DNA of 64,000 nucleotides. Source: Colwellia sp. Its GTDB lineage: Bacteria > Pseudomonadota > Gammaproteobacteria > Enterobacterales > Alteromonadaceae. Positions 9,870-19,266 of this stretch are shown one piece after another (position 1 is the first letter of the stretch; each line of letters opens with the position of its first letter). Location of the stretch: positions 1 through 64,000 of the forward strand of contig JABSOZ010000005.1 of assembly GCA_013215295.1 (NCBI GenBank). Reading direction: 5' to 3'. The translations under genes were made by a program, and so were the position numbers. Under the pieces are notes generated by a model. The model did not search any database. It was given only the letters and a program-made list of their open reading frames with translations, and was not told the origin of the DNA.

Positions 9870-11576
9870 TTAGTGAGGGTTTTTGGGTAATTCAATTTCT
9901 GTCACCCAACGTGCATTCATGATGCCTGAGCTCATGGACCAATTGTCGTGAAAATTTTCTGTCAGGCTAGATTCAATATACTTTAATCCAGTTCCTGTAT
10001 CCAAAGAACTGTTTGAACTGTTTGAACTCATGGGTGATTTCATGATTAATTTAAATGAGCTACCTTGGTCTACACATGTTAGTACGAATGTGGTTGGCGA
10101 GCGAGTATATCGATTGTGGGTAAAACAGTTTTCTAACAGCGTATGTAATAATGCAGGGGGTAACATTAGCTCATTGGGAATGTTTTTTGTATCAAGCGTA
10201 AACTGTAAATCATGCCTGAATCCCATGATTTTCAAATGTGCTTGGCACAGCTTAAGTTCATCATTAATCGATATAAGTTGTTTAGACGATATTTCGTTCA
10301 GTAGCTTGAACTCTTCAGCGAGCGCATCAATAAATTCAATCGCTGAGTTCGGTGATTCTACAATCCACTGTTCAATAGACGTTAATGTATTGAGGATAAA
10401 GTGTGGTTGAATGTTCTTTTTAAGCAAACTTATTTCTAATTGTGCAGACAATAATTGTGCTCGATTTCGTTGTTGTTGAACATGACTTAATTGATTTATT
10501 AATGACACAAGCACTGTGATGATAATTAACCCAAAGCTGGGAAAAAAATACCGGTCCTGAAAAGTATCACTGAAATACACACTGATTAAGAGGACCGATA
10601 TTACTGAAAAAAAAGCATTACCAGCTTCTGGCTTTCTTAAATGAATGGCCCAAGCAGCTACGATTGATGAGATAACCAAAGAAATTTGTGTTAAATAACC
10701 GCTGATATTGTCAAATCCTTCAGCAAAAAGCAATACGCTCATAAGTGCGGTGATTATAATCAGAAAAAATAATTTTTTGTGTGTGATCTCTAAATGTAAA
10801 ATTAAAAAAATAGGTAATAAAAGAGCGATTAAAAAAGTTAGTGCGCCAACACAATACAAACGGTAGATATGCCAATCGTAGGAATAGCCTAATAAGGGTC
10901 TCCATACTTCAACAATCAAAAGACTCGCAATAAGAAAGCACAGTGAACTGAATAAGGCATAAGTGTTTTTTTTGGAATATAGGAAGTGCAATAATAAAAA
11001 AAATCCACCTATGAGTATTATTCCTCCCAAAATTATTAAGGGGAATATATTTGAACGTAAATAGTTTTCACTTGTTGCTTGGTGAGAACTAATTCTGATA
11101 TTGAAGTAATGGCTACGTAATCTTTTTGGAGAATAAAAGTTAGAAATACGAAAACTAATGACGTGTTTACCTAATGTCCATAACTTTTCTGGAATGGGAG
11201 TAGCAAAGTTAATACTACCTGGAACTTCTTGTTCAGCACTTTCCCCCCAAACGCCATTTGATGCTAATTTTATATCATCCCAAAAAATATCATAAGCACC
11301 CAATATAGAGGTGAAAATCGCTTGTTGTTCAATTGAGGAATTCTCTTTTACTTCGACATGAATTCTTACCCAGTAGTTGTGCTCTATTATGGGGAGACCG
11401 TTATTTAATGGGGTCCAATGATTGTCATCAAACGCTTTCGTGGCCCATTGAATATTATTTCCAACTTGGAATATCCTTTCATTAATTTGAACGTCAGCAA
11501 AAGCCTTATTGGTAAATGTAAATAAGCAGAGCAATGCAAAAGTAATGATTGAAAATTGAACAGGCTTTTGTTTCAT
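9870..11576 (-). CDS. LytS/AlgZ-type sensor histidine kinase with extracytoplasmic jelly-roll and 7TM module
   Basis: 568 residues. A signal peptide (to about residue 27) is followed by a beta-rich extracytoplasmic domain (about 30-170) of the 7TMR-DISM type, about seven membrane helices (175-375), then a His_kinase domain with the H-box QPHFILNTL near residue 390 and an N-box (LLENCFTHNRY). The usual DxGxG of the ATP lid is not obvious: the region reads MKSPMSSNSS before GTGLKYIESS, so ATP binding may be altered. Partner of the LytTR regulator. The ligand is unknown; carbohydrate-like or small hydrophobic signals are typical for this sensor architecture. Confidence 0.88.
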   Translation of the reverse strand: MKQKPVQFSIITFALLCLFTFTNKAFADVQINERIFQVGNNIQWATKAFDDNHWTPLNNGLPIIEHNYWVRIHVEVKENSSIEQQAIFTSILGAYDIFWDDIKLASNGVWGESAEQEVPGSINFATPIPEKLWTLGKHVISFRISNFYSPKRLRSHYFNIRISSHQATSENYLRSNIFPLIILGGIILIGGFFLLLHFLYSKKNTYALFSSLCFLIASLLIVEVWRPLLGYSYDWHIYRLYCVGALTFLIALLLPIFLILHLEITHKKLFFLIIITALMSVLLFAEGFDNISGYLTQISLVISSIVAAWAIHLRKPEAGNAFFSVISVLLISVYFSDTFQDRYFFPSFGLIIITVLVSLINQLSHVQQQRNRAQLLSAQLEISLLKKNIQPHFILNTLTSIEQWIVESPNSAIEFIDALAEEFKLLNEISSKQLISINDELKLCQAHLKIMGFRHDLQFTLDTKNIPNELMLPPALLHTLLENCFTHNRYTRSPTTFVLTCVDQGSSFKLIMKSPMSSNSSNSSLDTGTGLKYIESSLTENFHDNWSMSSGIMNARWVTEIELPKNPH

Positions 11577-11750
11577 CGATAGTTTAATTTCATTGGGAAT
11601 AAGTTAAGTAATATAACAAATATAGTTATCACGCTAAATAGCCTTATGAGTAGTTGCAGAGTGGTGTGAGTCGTTTAGGAAAAAACGCCGCAATGATTAC
11701 CATTTATTCAATATATTGTAGGCTAATTAACTAATATAAGTTCACCCCCT

Positions 11751-13133
11751 ATGAAATATATAATGATGAGTCTCGCTATAATTATGCAAATCATCCCTTT
11801 TACAGTAAAGGCAAACGGCACTGTTTATAACGAGTTTTCACACCTTCTTAAAGAAAGTCATCAAAGAGGGCTTTTCAATGGAAATATATCAATAATTTAT
11901 CAGGGAAAAGCTATTTTTGAAAAACAGATAGGTTTTACTGATAGTACTAAAAGTAGTGAACTCTCTATAAATTCAGCCTTTGCGCTAGGGTCAATAACCA
12001 AAGAATTTAATGCAGTAGCAATAATGATGTTACATGAAAAAGGTTTGATAGATATCAACGCCTCATTATCAACATTTAATCTTGGGCTACCGTCTTGGTC
12101 AGAAAAAATAAAAGTAAAACATTTATTAAATTATACCAGTGGGCTGCCTCGTCTTAACTTTAGCACAGTTAAAGTGGCAAGTGATATTGACGGGCAACTT
12201 CAGCAATTAAGCAAACTGGGATTTATACCGGGTGAAGGATATTTATACAGCAATCACAATGTATTTCTTCAAATGAAATTGATAGAAAAAATTACTCAGC
12301 AGTCATACGTTACGTTTGTAAATAATAATTTTTTTAAACCATTAGGAATGAATAATTCATCTTTTGATAGTCTTCAAGAAAACGTTACATCTGCTTTCAA
12401 CAATGAAGGAACTGACGATCTTGTTAGACCATTTCCTATCGCAGCCATGGTGCATTCAACAACGAAAGATATGCAAAAATGGTTGTCAGCATTGCACACA
12501 GGTAAGCTCATATCACTTTCTTCACTTGAAGTGCTTTTTGATGCATTCAACAAAAATAGTAATGCGGCATTAGGTCAAGGAGAACTGATAAATAATAAAG
12601 TCTTCAAACACCGTCATCATGGCAGTCATTTTAATTTCGAATCTCAGCTTTATTTCAATGCAAAACTTGATCTGCAAGTTGTAATGTTAACAAATAATAA
12701 AAACTTCAAATTGGATGAGATTACTCGTGCAATTGAGTCTATTGTACAAAGTAGAAACTATGACATTCCTAAGAAGTCAGTTTACTTGTCAATCAGACAA
12801 ACTGCATACGATGATGTAGGGCAAGCACTTAGACATTACGGTGAGTTAAAAAAAACGAGTCTACACTTATATGATTTTGATAATGATAACGCGCTAATTC
12901 GTATTGGTTATAAACTTATAGAACAAAAGAAGTATCAAAGTGCGATTGAAATCTTCAAGTTGTCAACGAGAGAATTCCCTAATAATGCCAATGCCTTTGA
13001 TAGTTTAGCGGAAGCTTATTATTTAAAGGGAGACCTAGTGCAAGCTTTGAGCAACTATCTTATTTCAGTGAAGCTGAATCCAAAGAATGAATGGGGTATT
13101 GGTCAGATATCGAAAATCAAAGCGTTATTATAA
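11751..13133 (+). CDS. Serine hydrolase (beta-lactamase/PBP4-like) with C-terminal TPR
   Basis: 460 residues with a signal peptide (about 1-22). The beta-lactamase-related fold carries SITK (Ser81, Lys84) as the SxxK motif and YSNHN near residue 165 as the YxN motif. The C-terminus has a TPR-like repeat (LIEQKKYQSAIEIFKLSTRE, then AFDSLAEAYYLKGDLVQALS). Family members are periplasmic esterases, D-amino-peptidases or PBP-like proteins; true beta-lactamase activity is not implied. It diverges from the kinase/LytTR pair, a layout repeated in decayed form at 30425-32118, so the module is probably a functional unit. Confidence 0.9.
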   Translation: MKYIMMSLAIIMQIIPFTVKANGTVYNEFSHLLKESHQRGLFNGNISIIYQGKAIFEKQIGFTDSTKSSELSINSAFALGSITKEFNAVAIMMLHEKGLIDINASLSTFNLGLPSWSEKIKVKHLLNYTSGLPRLNFSTVKVASDIDGQLQQLSKLGFIPGEGYLYSNHNVFLQMKLIEKITQQSYVTFVNNNFFKPLGMNNSSFDSLQENVTSAFNNEGTDDLVRPFPIAAMVHSTTKDMQKWLSALHTGKLISLSSLEVLFDAFNKNSNAALGQGELINNKVFKHRHHGSHFNFESQLYFNAKLDLQVVMLTNNKNFKLDEITRAIESIVQSRNYDIPKKSVYLSIRQTAYDDVGQALRHYGELKKTSLHLYDFDNDNALIRIGYKLIEQKKYQSAIEIFKLSTREFPNNANAFDSLAEAYYLKGDLVQALSNYLISVKLNPKNEWGIGQISKIKALL

Positions 13134-13165
13134 AATAAGCATATAGCTCGATATAAAGCGGCTAG

Positions 13166-13196
13166 AATAGGGCTTCAACGATTGAACCCTATTTTT
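13166..13196 (+). terminator. Terminator after serine hydrolase gene
   Basis: AATAGGG, a one-base bulge, TTCAA, CGA loop, TTGAA, CCCTATT, then a T run. The stem is nearly perfect and lies 32 bases past the stop. Confidence 0.85.
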
Positions 13197-13301
13197 ATGT
13201 TGCTTTTAAAATTCAATTGCTTAGCGTTAACCACAGAGTATACTCACAAAATTTGCAAAGTAATCTCTTTGACTAAAGTAGTCGCGCGTTAGTGATCATA
13301 A

Positions 13302-14573
13302 TTATCTGTCTCTGGCTAAACTTTTATGAGCAGAAGTGAAATCGCCAGCAGCAAGTGAACCAAGAATAGATATTTCACCTGCCAATGCGGCGGCTGCACA
13401 AATTTCTGCAAATGCTCGCGCTTGATTTTCTTTTGGTAAATTCATCATATCTAAGCATGCTCTTTGGCTAGGGAGTTTAGTGCCTCCGCCAACAGTACCG
13501 ACAATTAAGTTGGGCAAAGTTACTGAGCAATATAAAGCACCATCGTCACACATTTCAAAACGAGTGATACCTACTGCGGCTTCAGCAACACAAGCAGCAT
13601 CTTGGCCGCAAGCGATAAACATAGCAGCAAGACTATTAGCATAATGTCCTTGTACGCCCATAGTGCCGCTCATTACTCCACCTAAAGCCGACATTTGCCA
13701 GCAATCAACCATGCGTTGTGGTGTCGTATGTAAGAAACGTTTGACTAATTTCTCCGGTATTTTAACTTCAACAGAGACTTTTTTACCACGAACACTGGTA
13801 TAAGATTGCGCTGTTGATTTTTTATCACCAGAACAATTTGCTTCGACAAACCAAAATTTAGGCTGAACAGGCGTATTGGCGATAATGTATTCACAAATAG
13901 CTTGTGTAGCTATAGTTACCATATTTTGACCGGCTGCATCACCAGTGGTGAAATCGCATAATAAATAGAGATGATTTCCTTCTGCCGCTATGCGAATGTC
14001 GATCAGTCGACAATAATTACTGGTTTGTTTAGCAACCTCACTGAGTTTTTCTTTATTTATAATCACCCAGTGAGAAAAGATAGCTAAGTTAGCAATAGTC
14101 TCGAAAGCAAAAGCGGGTGAACGTGTAACGCCTTCAGACATTAACATTGCGGAACAACCGCCAGCTTTAGCAATAAGGACAGACCCTCTATGATAGCTTG
14201 CGACAAGAGCAGCTTCCGTTGTTGCCATAGGTAATAAAAAATCGCCTTGAGCATAGGTACCGCGTACTCTTATAGGCCCAGCAATGCCAAGAGGAACTTT
14301 TACTGTACCAATACAATTTTCGATATTAGCGGCATACTCATTTAAATCTTCGCCTGCAAATAAACTTGCAGTATGTTCGATGTTTTCGTTGTTAACGTTA
14401 GTCAAATGCTGCCACCGCTTATTAATCGCGTTTGCAGTGCAGTCACTACCATTAGGAAACCTAGTGTAGGGGCTTTGAATGTCTGGAGATAACTCATCGA
14501 GCAAGTCTTGAGTCGTTCTATTTTTCAATAAATCAGCTGAAAAATGTTTATTTTTATTTACGTCTGTAATCAT
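13302..14573 (-). CDS. Hydroxymethylglutaryl-CoA reductase (class I type)
   Basis: Reduces HMG-CoA to mevalonate with NAD(P)H. The catalytic residues are all present: Glu120 (MATTEAAL), Lys in SGDKK (250-252), Asp325 (ACGQDAA) and His416 (SAHKS). The ENCIGTVKVPLGIAGP segment and GDAAGQNM cofactor motif (211-218) fit the family. The 423 residues correspond to the soluble catalytic domain; no membrane domain. No other mevalonate-pathway gene is in the window, and the organism's relatives mainly use the MEP pathway. Similar solitary class I reductases are known in Vibrio. Acquisition by transfer is likely. Confidence 0.95.
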   Translation of the reverse strand: MITDVNKNKHFSADLLKNRTTQDLLDELSPDIQSPYTRFPNGSDCTANAINKRWQHLTNVNNENIEHTASLFAGEDLNEYAANIENCIGTVKVPLGIAGPIRVRGTYAQGDFLLPMATTEAALVASYHRGSVLIAKAGGCSAMLMSEGVTRSPAFAFETIANLAIFSHWVIINKEKLSEVAKQTSNYCRLIDIRIAAEGNHLYLLCDFTTGDAAGQNMVTIATQAICEYIIANTPVQPKFWFVEANCSGDKKSTAQSYTSVRGKKVSVEVKIPEKLVKRFLHTTPQRMVDCWQMSALGGVMSGTMGVQGHYANSLAAMFIACGQDAACVAEAAVGITRFEMCDDGALYCSVTLPNLIVGTVGGGTKLPSQRACLDMMNLPKENQARAFAEICAAAALAGEISILGSLAAGDFTSAHKSLARDR

Positions 14574-14633
14574 CTGTTAACCAGTAATAAATTTGAGGCA
14601 AGGTCTTTGTGTTGGTTGCATGATGACCTTAAA

Positions 14634-14647
14634 GCGGAATATTCCGC
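14634..14647. promoter_or_regulatory. 14-bp perfect palindrome upstream of HMG-CoA reductase
   Basis: GCGGAATATTCCGC, 61 bases upstream of the reductase start and flanked on both sides by TTAA, giving an imperfect 24-bp dyad. It lies in the 340-base divergent region shared with the hydrolase gene; operator-like. The rest of that region is AT-rich, with a short AAGTT run near 14827. Confidence 0.5.
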
Positions 14648-14919
14648 GTTAATTCTATCGTTTCTGTACGGGGCTTAGCAAGCAGTTATAGACAAGTTAG
14701 CAAATGGCTGTCTAATTATTAGGTTGAATAGTACATTTATGTATATTGCAGAGTAATTTTCTCACCAAATGTCGGTTTGACATAAAATAATCATGTTAAT
14801 CATTTAATATCGTTCGAAATAGGAGAGTTAAGTTAAGTTATTCGGAGCTTTTCTTTTAATTTAGTTATACTACTGAATATTAAGTTTGTACAACTAGGTG
14901 TAACAGGTAGTTTTTGGCA

Positions 14920-15717
14920 ATGAGCAACTCAATTCTTTTTCATACGATATATCCACACGAAACCAGTAAAGTATGGGTTGTTTTTGTCCATGGTGCTGGC
15001 GGGAGTTCAGCAATCTGGTTCCGTCAGATCAGAGCTTATCAGAAAGAATACAATGTGCTGTTACTTGATCTTCGTGGTCACGGTAAATCAACTCACCTGG
15101 TAAAAACATTTGTTGACAGTAATTATTCCTTTAATCATGTTTCTAAAGATATTATTGATGTATTAGATCATAATAATATTGCTTGTGCGCATTTTGTTGG
15201 TATTTCATTGGGTACTATTATCATTCGAAACATAGCGGAACTTGCACCACAGTACGTATCAAGCATGGTTTTAGGTGGTGCGATCACTCGTTTTAATGTC
15301 CGCAGTAATATTTTGGTCTATCTGGGAAATTTCTTTAAACATTGCTTGCCATACATGTGGTTATACCGCTTATTTGCTTTTATCATGATGCCGAGAAAAC
15401 GCCATAAAGAATCTCGACATTTATTTGTTCGTGAAGCTAAACGATTATGCCAAAAAGAGTTTATTCGTTGGTTTAAGTTAGCGATGGATGTTAATCCTTT
15501 GATGCGTTATTTCAAAGAAAAAGAGATAGATATACCAATTCTTTATATTATGGGGAAAGAAGATCATATGTTTTTAGGCCCTGTAATGGAGATGGTTAAA
15601 AAGCACAAAAACAGTTTATTACATACTATTCATAAATGTGGTCATGTATGTAATGTTGAAAATCCCGATGTTTTTAATCAATATTCCCTCGAGTTTATAG
15701 CACAGCAGGATTACTAA
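14920..15717 (+). CDS. Alpha/beta-fold hydrolase
   Basis: About 265 residues, cytoplasmic. The oxyanion motif VHGAGGSSAIW, then LDLRGHGKS, the nucleophile elbow GISLG with Ser96, an acidic residue in MGKEDHM near 213 and His in KCGHVCN near 241 form a complete catalytic triad. Substrate unknown; esterase, thioesterase or lactonase activities are all possible. ATG 14920 is used; an in-frame TTG at 14914 is better spaced from AGGT (14904-14907). It diverges from the HMG-CoA reductase gene, so the two may be co-regulated. Confidence 0.88.
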   Translation: MSNSILFHTIYPHETSKVWVVFVHGAGGSSAIWFRQIRAYQKEYNVLLLDLRGHGKSTHLVKTFVDSNYSFNHVSKDIIDVLDHNNIACAHFVGISLGTIIIRNIAELAPQYVSSMVLGGAITRFNVRSNILVYLGNFFKHCLPYMWLYRLFAFIMMPRKRHKESRHLFVREAKRLCQKEFIRWFKLAMDVNPLMRYFKEKEIDIPILYIMGKEDHMFLGPVMEMVKKHKNSLLHTIHKCGHVCNVENPDVFNQYSLEFIAQQDY

Positions 15718-15849
15718 ACGTCATAAGCTTTCTATTGACTTCTTTTTGAAAAGCTTTATTCATAACTTTACCTATCACTCAATATATAACGGTATGTTGA
15801 GTTAATCACGTCAAAATACAATACCACTCTTAAATACTGTTAATATTTT

Positions 15850-15875
15850 CTCATTTTGCATGTCTCATTTTGCAT
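15850..15875 (+). repeat. Direct repeat CTCATTTTGCAT, period 14
   Basis: Two copies (15850-15861 and 15864-15875) in the 308-base region before the LruC gene, followed by a partial TTGCATTTT. Could be an activator site; otherwise the spacer is featureless. Confidence 0.6.
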
Positions 15876-16025
15876 ATTGCATTTTCAGATCGAAAAATCA
15901 TCTCCTTTTTATCTAATATTAATTATATCTCACCTAACTTATTGAAAATAACTACTTATATTTTTTGGCGTGTTTTTTGCAGATTACATAATAGTTATAG
16001 ATTTTATGTAGAGGTGAAATTCACT

Positions 16026-18134
16026 ATGTTTAATTCAGTCAGAACAAACACAGTCAAAGGTATTATTCTTGCCATCGGTATGACCAACGTAGGTTTACAC
16101 GCGGAATCTTTTAGTGAATGTCCGGCAGAAGCTTTCTTAATTCAGGACAAGATAGCAAACTTATACACTGTTCAGCTCGCTACAGGTTTTTACGAAAAGT
16201 TCTCTCCAGATGACTGGGATCAAGAAAAAATGAATGCATTGGCATTCAGTATACATGACCGTTATCTATACGCGTTTAATTACTACTACGGCACCATTGT
16301 ACGTATAGGTGCTGATCTTCAGGTTGATCCCATATTTTTAACGAACCTTCCCAATAAAGGTTTTTATGTAGGCGATATCTCTGTTGTAGAGAACGCGTAT
16401 TATTTATATCGCCCAGGCGGAAATTATGGTTTGTATCGTGTTTCATTAGATGAAAACAGTAATGATTATTTACAACTGGGAAATGTCGTTGACGGCACGA
16501 CACTTAACCTAGCCATTTACGATTTAGCATTTCATCCAGATAATGGCTTTGCTTATGCAGTTGACCGTTGGGGTAATCTTTGGAAAATTGATGTTCAAGC
16601 CGGAACTTCCGTAAATCTGAGTAATGTGGGTGAGGATGGTGTTTTTGGTGCGGTTTATTTTGATGTTACGGGCAACTTATATATTAGTCGAAACAATGAC
16701 GGTAATATTTTTAGAGTCAATACCAATTGGGATTACCCCGTAGCTGAGTTTTTTGCATATGGCCCTTCTTCAAGTAACAACGATGGGGCGCGTTGTGCGC
16801 TTGCCCCTATTATTTCTCAAGACGATCCAACAACAGATTTTGGTGATGCGCCTGATTCCTACGGCACAAGTATCAATAATAATGGGGCTCGCCATGATAT
16901 AGAAGCAGGTATTTTATTCTTAGGTGAAACTGTTGAAAGTGAGCCGAATGCCTATGCTGATAATGGTTCAGAAGTAGACGACAATGATGGTATTGACTTT
17001 GTTACTGGAATCGCCGCAGGCACAACTGCGCTGGTTGATATTACATCTTCAGCTGAGGGATTTGTAAACGCATGGCTCGATTCAGACAAAGACGGAGAAT
17101 TCGATGCGGATGAACAAATAATAACGGCTGAAGCTGTTACTGCGGGAAGCAACGTTGTTGCTTATGATGTGCCAACTTGGGCTGAAACAGGCACAACTTG
17201 GACGCGATTTAGATTGAGCTCTGAAGAGTCGCTATCTCCTATTGGTGGTGTTGCTGATGGTGAGGTGGAAGATTACGCGGTTGATATCGCTGAGCAAAAC
17301 GTTACCTCATTGCACTACCCGTCATCTGAAACTTGGGCTACGTTGGCCTTCGAAGATCATTGGCCGTTAGTGGGGGATTACGATATGAATGATTTGGTTG
17401 TTCATTATCGTCTTTCATCTTATGCAGTAGAAGATACGTTAATGCGCGTTAAAATAGAGGGAGAAATCGTTGCAATTGGCGCATCGTACCATAATGGTTT
17501 TGCATTCAGGTTACCAGGGCTACTCCGCAGCGAAGTAGATACTGGGCGCTTAAGTTTTAAAATAAATGGTGTTGAGCAAAGTGTTACACCCCTTGAAGCG
17601 GATGTAAATGAAGCAATTTTTATTATCGCTGATGACCTATGGGATTTTGTAACAGCGGGTGAAAACTGTAAGTTCTATCGAACAGAAGCTGGTTGTGGCT
17701 CGAACATCCAAATGACATTTTCATTAGAAATACCTATGGAAGCTAATGTAAACAAAACTAATGTTGCTGACTTTCCTTATGACCCGTTTATTTTCGCTTC
17801 GCAAGGGCACGAAAGAAGTTATGTATTTGGTGAAGCACCAGGAAGAAGGTTTGAAATACATCTAAAAAACCAAGCACCGACAGAAACGTTTCAAGCAAAT
17901 TTCTTAGGTCGTGGCGATGATACTTCTAATGCAACTAATGGTGAATACTTTATTAACGCTAATGGTATGCCATGGGCTATTAACATTCCATACGAGTGGG
18001 AACACCCCGTAGAGTATATGGACATTATGTATGCTTACCCAGATTTCCATAGTTTCGTTACTTCTTCAGGTGAACTCAATGTAGATTGGTTTACCTTTGA
18101 AAAAAGTACCCAAGACAATGTATTTAAACAATAA
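16026..18134 (+). CDS. Secreted LruC-domain protein with GEVED domain
   Basis: 702 residues from ATG 16026, chosen because AGAGGTG lies eight bases upstream and a signal peptide (ending near GLHAESF) follows at once; the longer frame from 15870 has no such signal. A beta-propeller-like N-terminal domain (ECPAEAFLIQ, repeated YAFN/YAVD segments; DUF6923-like) is followed by a GEVED domain (DFGDAPDSYGT to ADGEVEDYAVDI) and a C-terminal LruC domain (FEDHWPLVGDYDMNDLVVHY). Such proteins are surface or extracellular, of unknown function. The lipoprotein gene starts ten bases after the stop. Confidence 0.88.
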   Translation: MFNSVRTNTVKGIILAIGMTNVGLHAESFSECPAEAFLIQDKIANLYTVQLATGFYEKFSPDDWDQEKMNALAFSIHDRYLYAFNYYYGTIVRIGADLQVDPIFLTNLPNKGFYVGDISVVENAYYLYRPGGNYGLYRVSLDENSNDYLQLGNVVDGTTLNLAIYDLAFHPDNGFAYAVDRWGNLWKIDVQAGTSVNLSNVGEDGVFGAVYFDVTGNLYISRNNDGNIFRVNTNWDYPVAEFFAYGPSSSNNDGARCALAPIISQDDPTTDFGDAPDSYGTSINNNGARHDIEAGILFLGETVESEPNAYADNGSEVDDNDGIDFVTGIAAGTTALVDITSSAEGFVNAWLDSDKDGEFDADEQIITAEAVTAGSNVVAYDVPTWAETGTTWTRFRLSSEESLSPIGGVADGEVEDYAVDIAEQNVTSLHYPSSETWATLAFEDHWPLVGDYDMNDLVVHYRLSSYAVEDTLMRVKIEGEIVAIGASYHNGFAFRLPGLLRSEVDTGRLSFKINGVEQSVTPLEADVNEAIFIIADDLWDFVTAGENCKFYRTEAGCGSNIQMTFSLEIPMEANVNKTNVADFPYDPFIFASQGHERSYVFGEAPGRRFEIHLKNQAPTETFQANFLGRGDDTSNATNGEYFINANGMPWAINIPYEWEHPVEYMDIMYAYPDFHSFVTSSGELNVDWFTFEKSTQDNVFKQ

Positions 18135-18144
18135 GGATAAGACC

Positions 18145-18663
18145 ATGAAACTTTCTAACATTACCCTAATATCTATGATGAGTTTATTAATGGTGGCTTG
18201 TGGAGGAGGTGGCGGTTCTACTTCAGTGCCCACTCCGGTTGCAGTAATTGAAGAGCCTGCGGAACCAGAAATTGAGGAGCCAGTCGTTGTCGTAGAGCCG
18301 GAACTAGAGCCTGATCCGAATGCTATTTACGATACAACAGCAGAACTTGTTGCCGCTAAATCCTTTTTGCTTGAGCAAGAATATGAGTTGGCTGTAAGTT
18401 ATCATAACGTTGATAACCGTAGTGCATATGTCTCGGTGTGTACCGATTTTGTTGAAGGCCCAAATGGCATAAAAGTGAATTATAATAGTTGTATGTTACG
18501 TACCTCTATTAATGGAGCCTATTCAGGCACGTTAACGGTTGCCAACGATCAAAATCGTTTAGTAATGGCTATATGGTATTTAGATGACACAAAAAATCCG
18601 AGATACGAAATATGGGATAATGACACTGATACCGATGAGGTAAGAAAATTTGAGGTTAATTGA
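18145..18663 (+). CDS. Small outer-membrane-type lipoprotein
   Basis: 172 residues from ATG 18145 with AAGGAT upstream. The signal peptide ends in a lipobox (LLMVACGGGGG), giving a lipidated Cys at residue 19. A Pro/Glu/Val-rich linker (EEPAEPEIEEPVVVVEPELE) leads to a small C-terminal domain with two cysteines (YVSVCTDF and YNSCMLRT) that could form a disulfide. No known domain recognised. The tight spacing after the LruC gene suggests a two-gene operon; the lipoprotein may anchor or chaperone the LruC protein (inference). Confidence 0.85.
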   Translation: MKLSNITLISMMSLLMVACGGGGGSTSVPTPVAVIEEPAEPEIEEPVVVVEPELEPDPNAIYDTTAELVAAKSFLLEQEYELAVSYHNVDNRSAYVSVCTDFVEGPNGIKVNYNSCMLRTSINGAYSGTLTVANDQNRLVMAIWYLDDTKNPRYEIWDNDTDTDEVRKFEVN

Positions 18664-18734
18664 TAATGTTATATTAGAAATACCGGATAATACATGCTAA
18701 ACCTCATAATAGGTATGTTAAAACTTATGATTGT

Positions 18735-18758
18735 AAAACGCTCACTTAGAGCGTTTTT
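18735..18758 (+). terminator. Terminator after LruC/lipoprotein operon
   Basis: Eight-base perfect stem AAACGCTC/GAGCGTTT with an ACTTA loop and T run, 72 bases after the lipoprotein stop. Confidence 0.88.
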
Positions 18759-19025
18759 ATCATGCTACGAATAGATTAATGCTAGATATTTTGATTTTTC
18801 GGGATTTTGCATCGCCAGGTCAATAGAATAATTAAAATATATATGAATAGCATGTCGCCGAAGTAATCAATTTTTTAAGTATATTAAGCTAACTTTCTTT
18901 CCTCCAATGTCTTTTGAACTGTAAAGTGTCGTAACCAGCTGATGACGTTGGTAAAAATATCAAGAGGTGAGTGGTGTGTATTATGCGTTATAGTGAATAG
19001 ACATCATTAAAGGATTTCGTTCTGA

Positions 19026-19266
19026 ATCTATCATTAAAGCAATTAAGTACGAGAGATGCACAATGCACAGCCATTGAAATTACCAAGGTGTCTAATGTTT
19101 TACATTTGTTGAAAAAACACTCATCAAGCTGTCAGAAATATCGGATTTACCTATAAAGATTATCTGTGATGATCAAAATAAATATCTCATCAGGCAGCAA
19201 TTAAATGAAATGAGTTGTGGCACAGAAGTGTTTTTAAATGGTGATATAACAAATTCTGAACCTTAA
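19026..19266 (+). pseudogene. Possible frameshifted small gene, unrecognised
   Basis: Two overlapping reading frames look like one interrupted protein. The first starts NLSLKQLSTRDAQCTAIEI (from 19026). The second, beginning near 19108, reads EKTLIKLSEISDLPIKII and ends at TAA 19266. A shift near 19110 would join them into about 80 residues. No start codon or family could be assigned. The rest of the 18759-19590 gap holds nothing else I can support. Confidence 0.3.

Noticed and set aside
11577-11750. LytTR binding sites in the kinase/hydrolase divergent region
   Set aside because: Several GTT triplets occur, at 20-28 base spacing, but flanking bases do not match the LytTR consensus well enough.
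11751-13133. Beta-lactamase antibiotic resistance
   Set aside because: SxxK/YxN fold is shared by many esterases and peptidases; TPR tail and context do not suggest a true beta-lactamase.
15725-15760. Terminator after alpha/beta hydrolase
   Set aside because: An AGCTTTC/GAAAAGCT stem exists but the loop is long and the T run poor.
15870-16025. 754-residue start of LruC protein
   Set aside because: The extra N-terminus has no signal or homology; ATG 16026 has a good ribosome site and a signal peptide.
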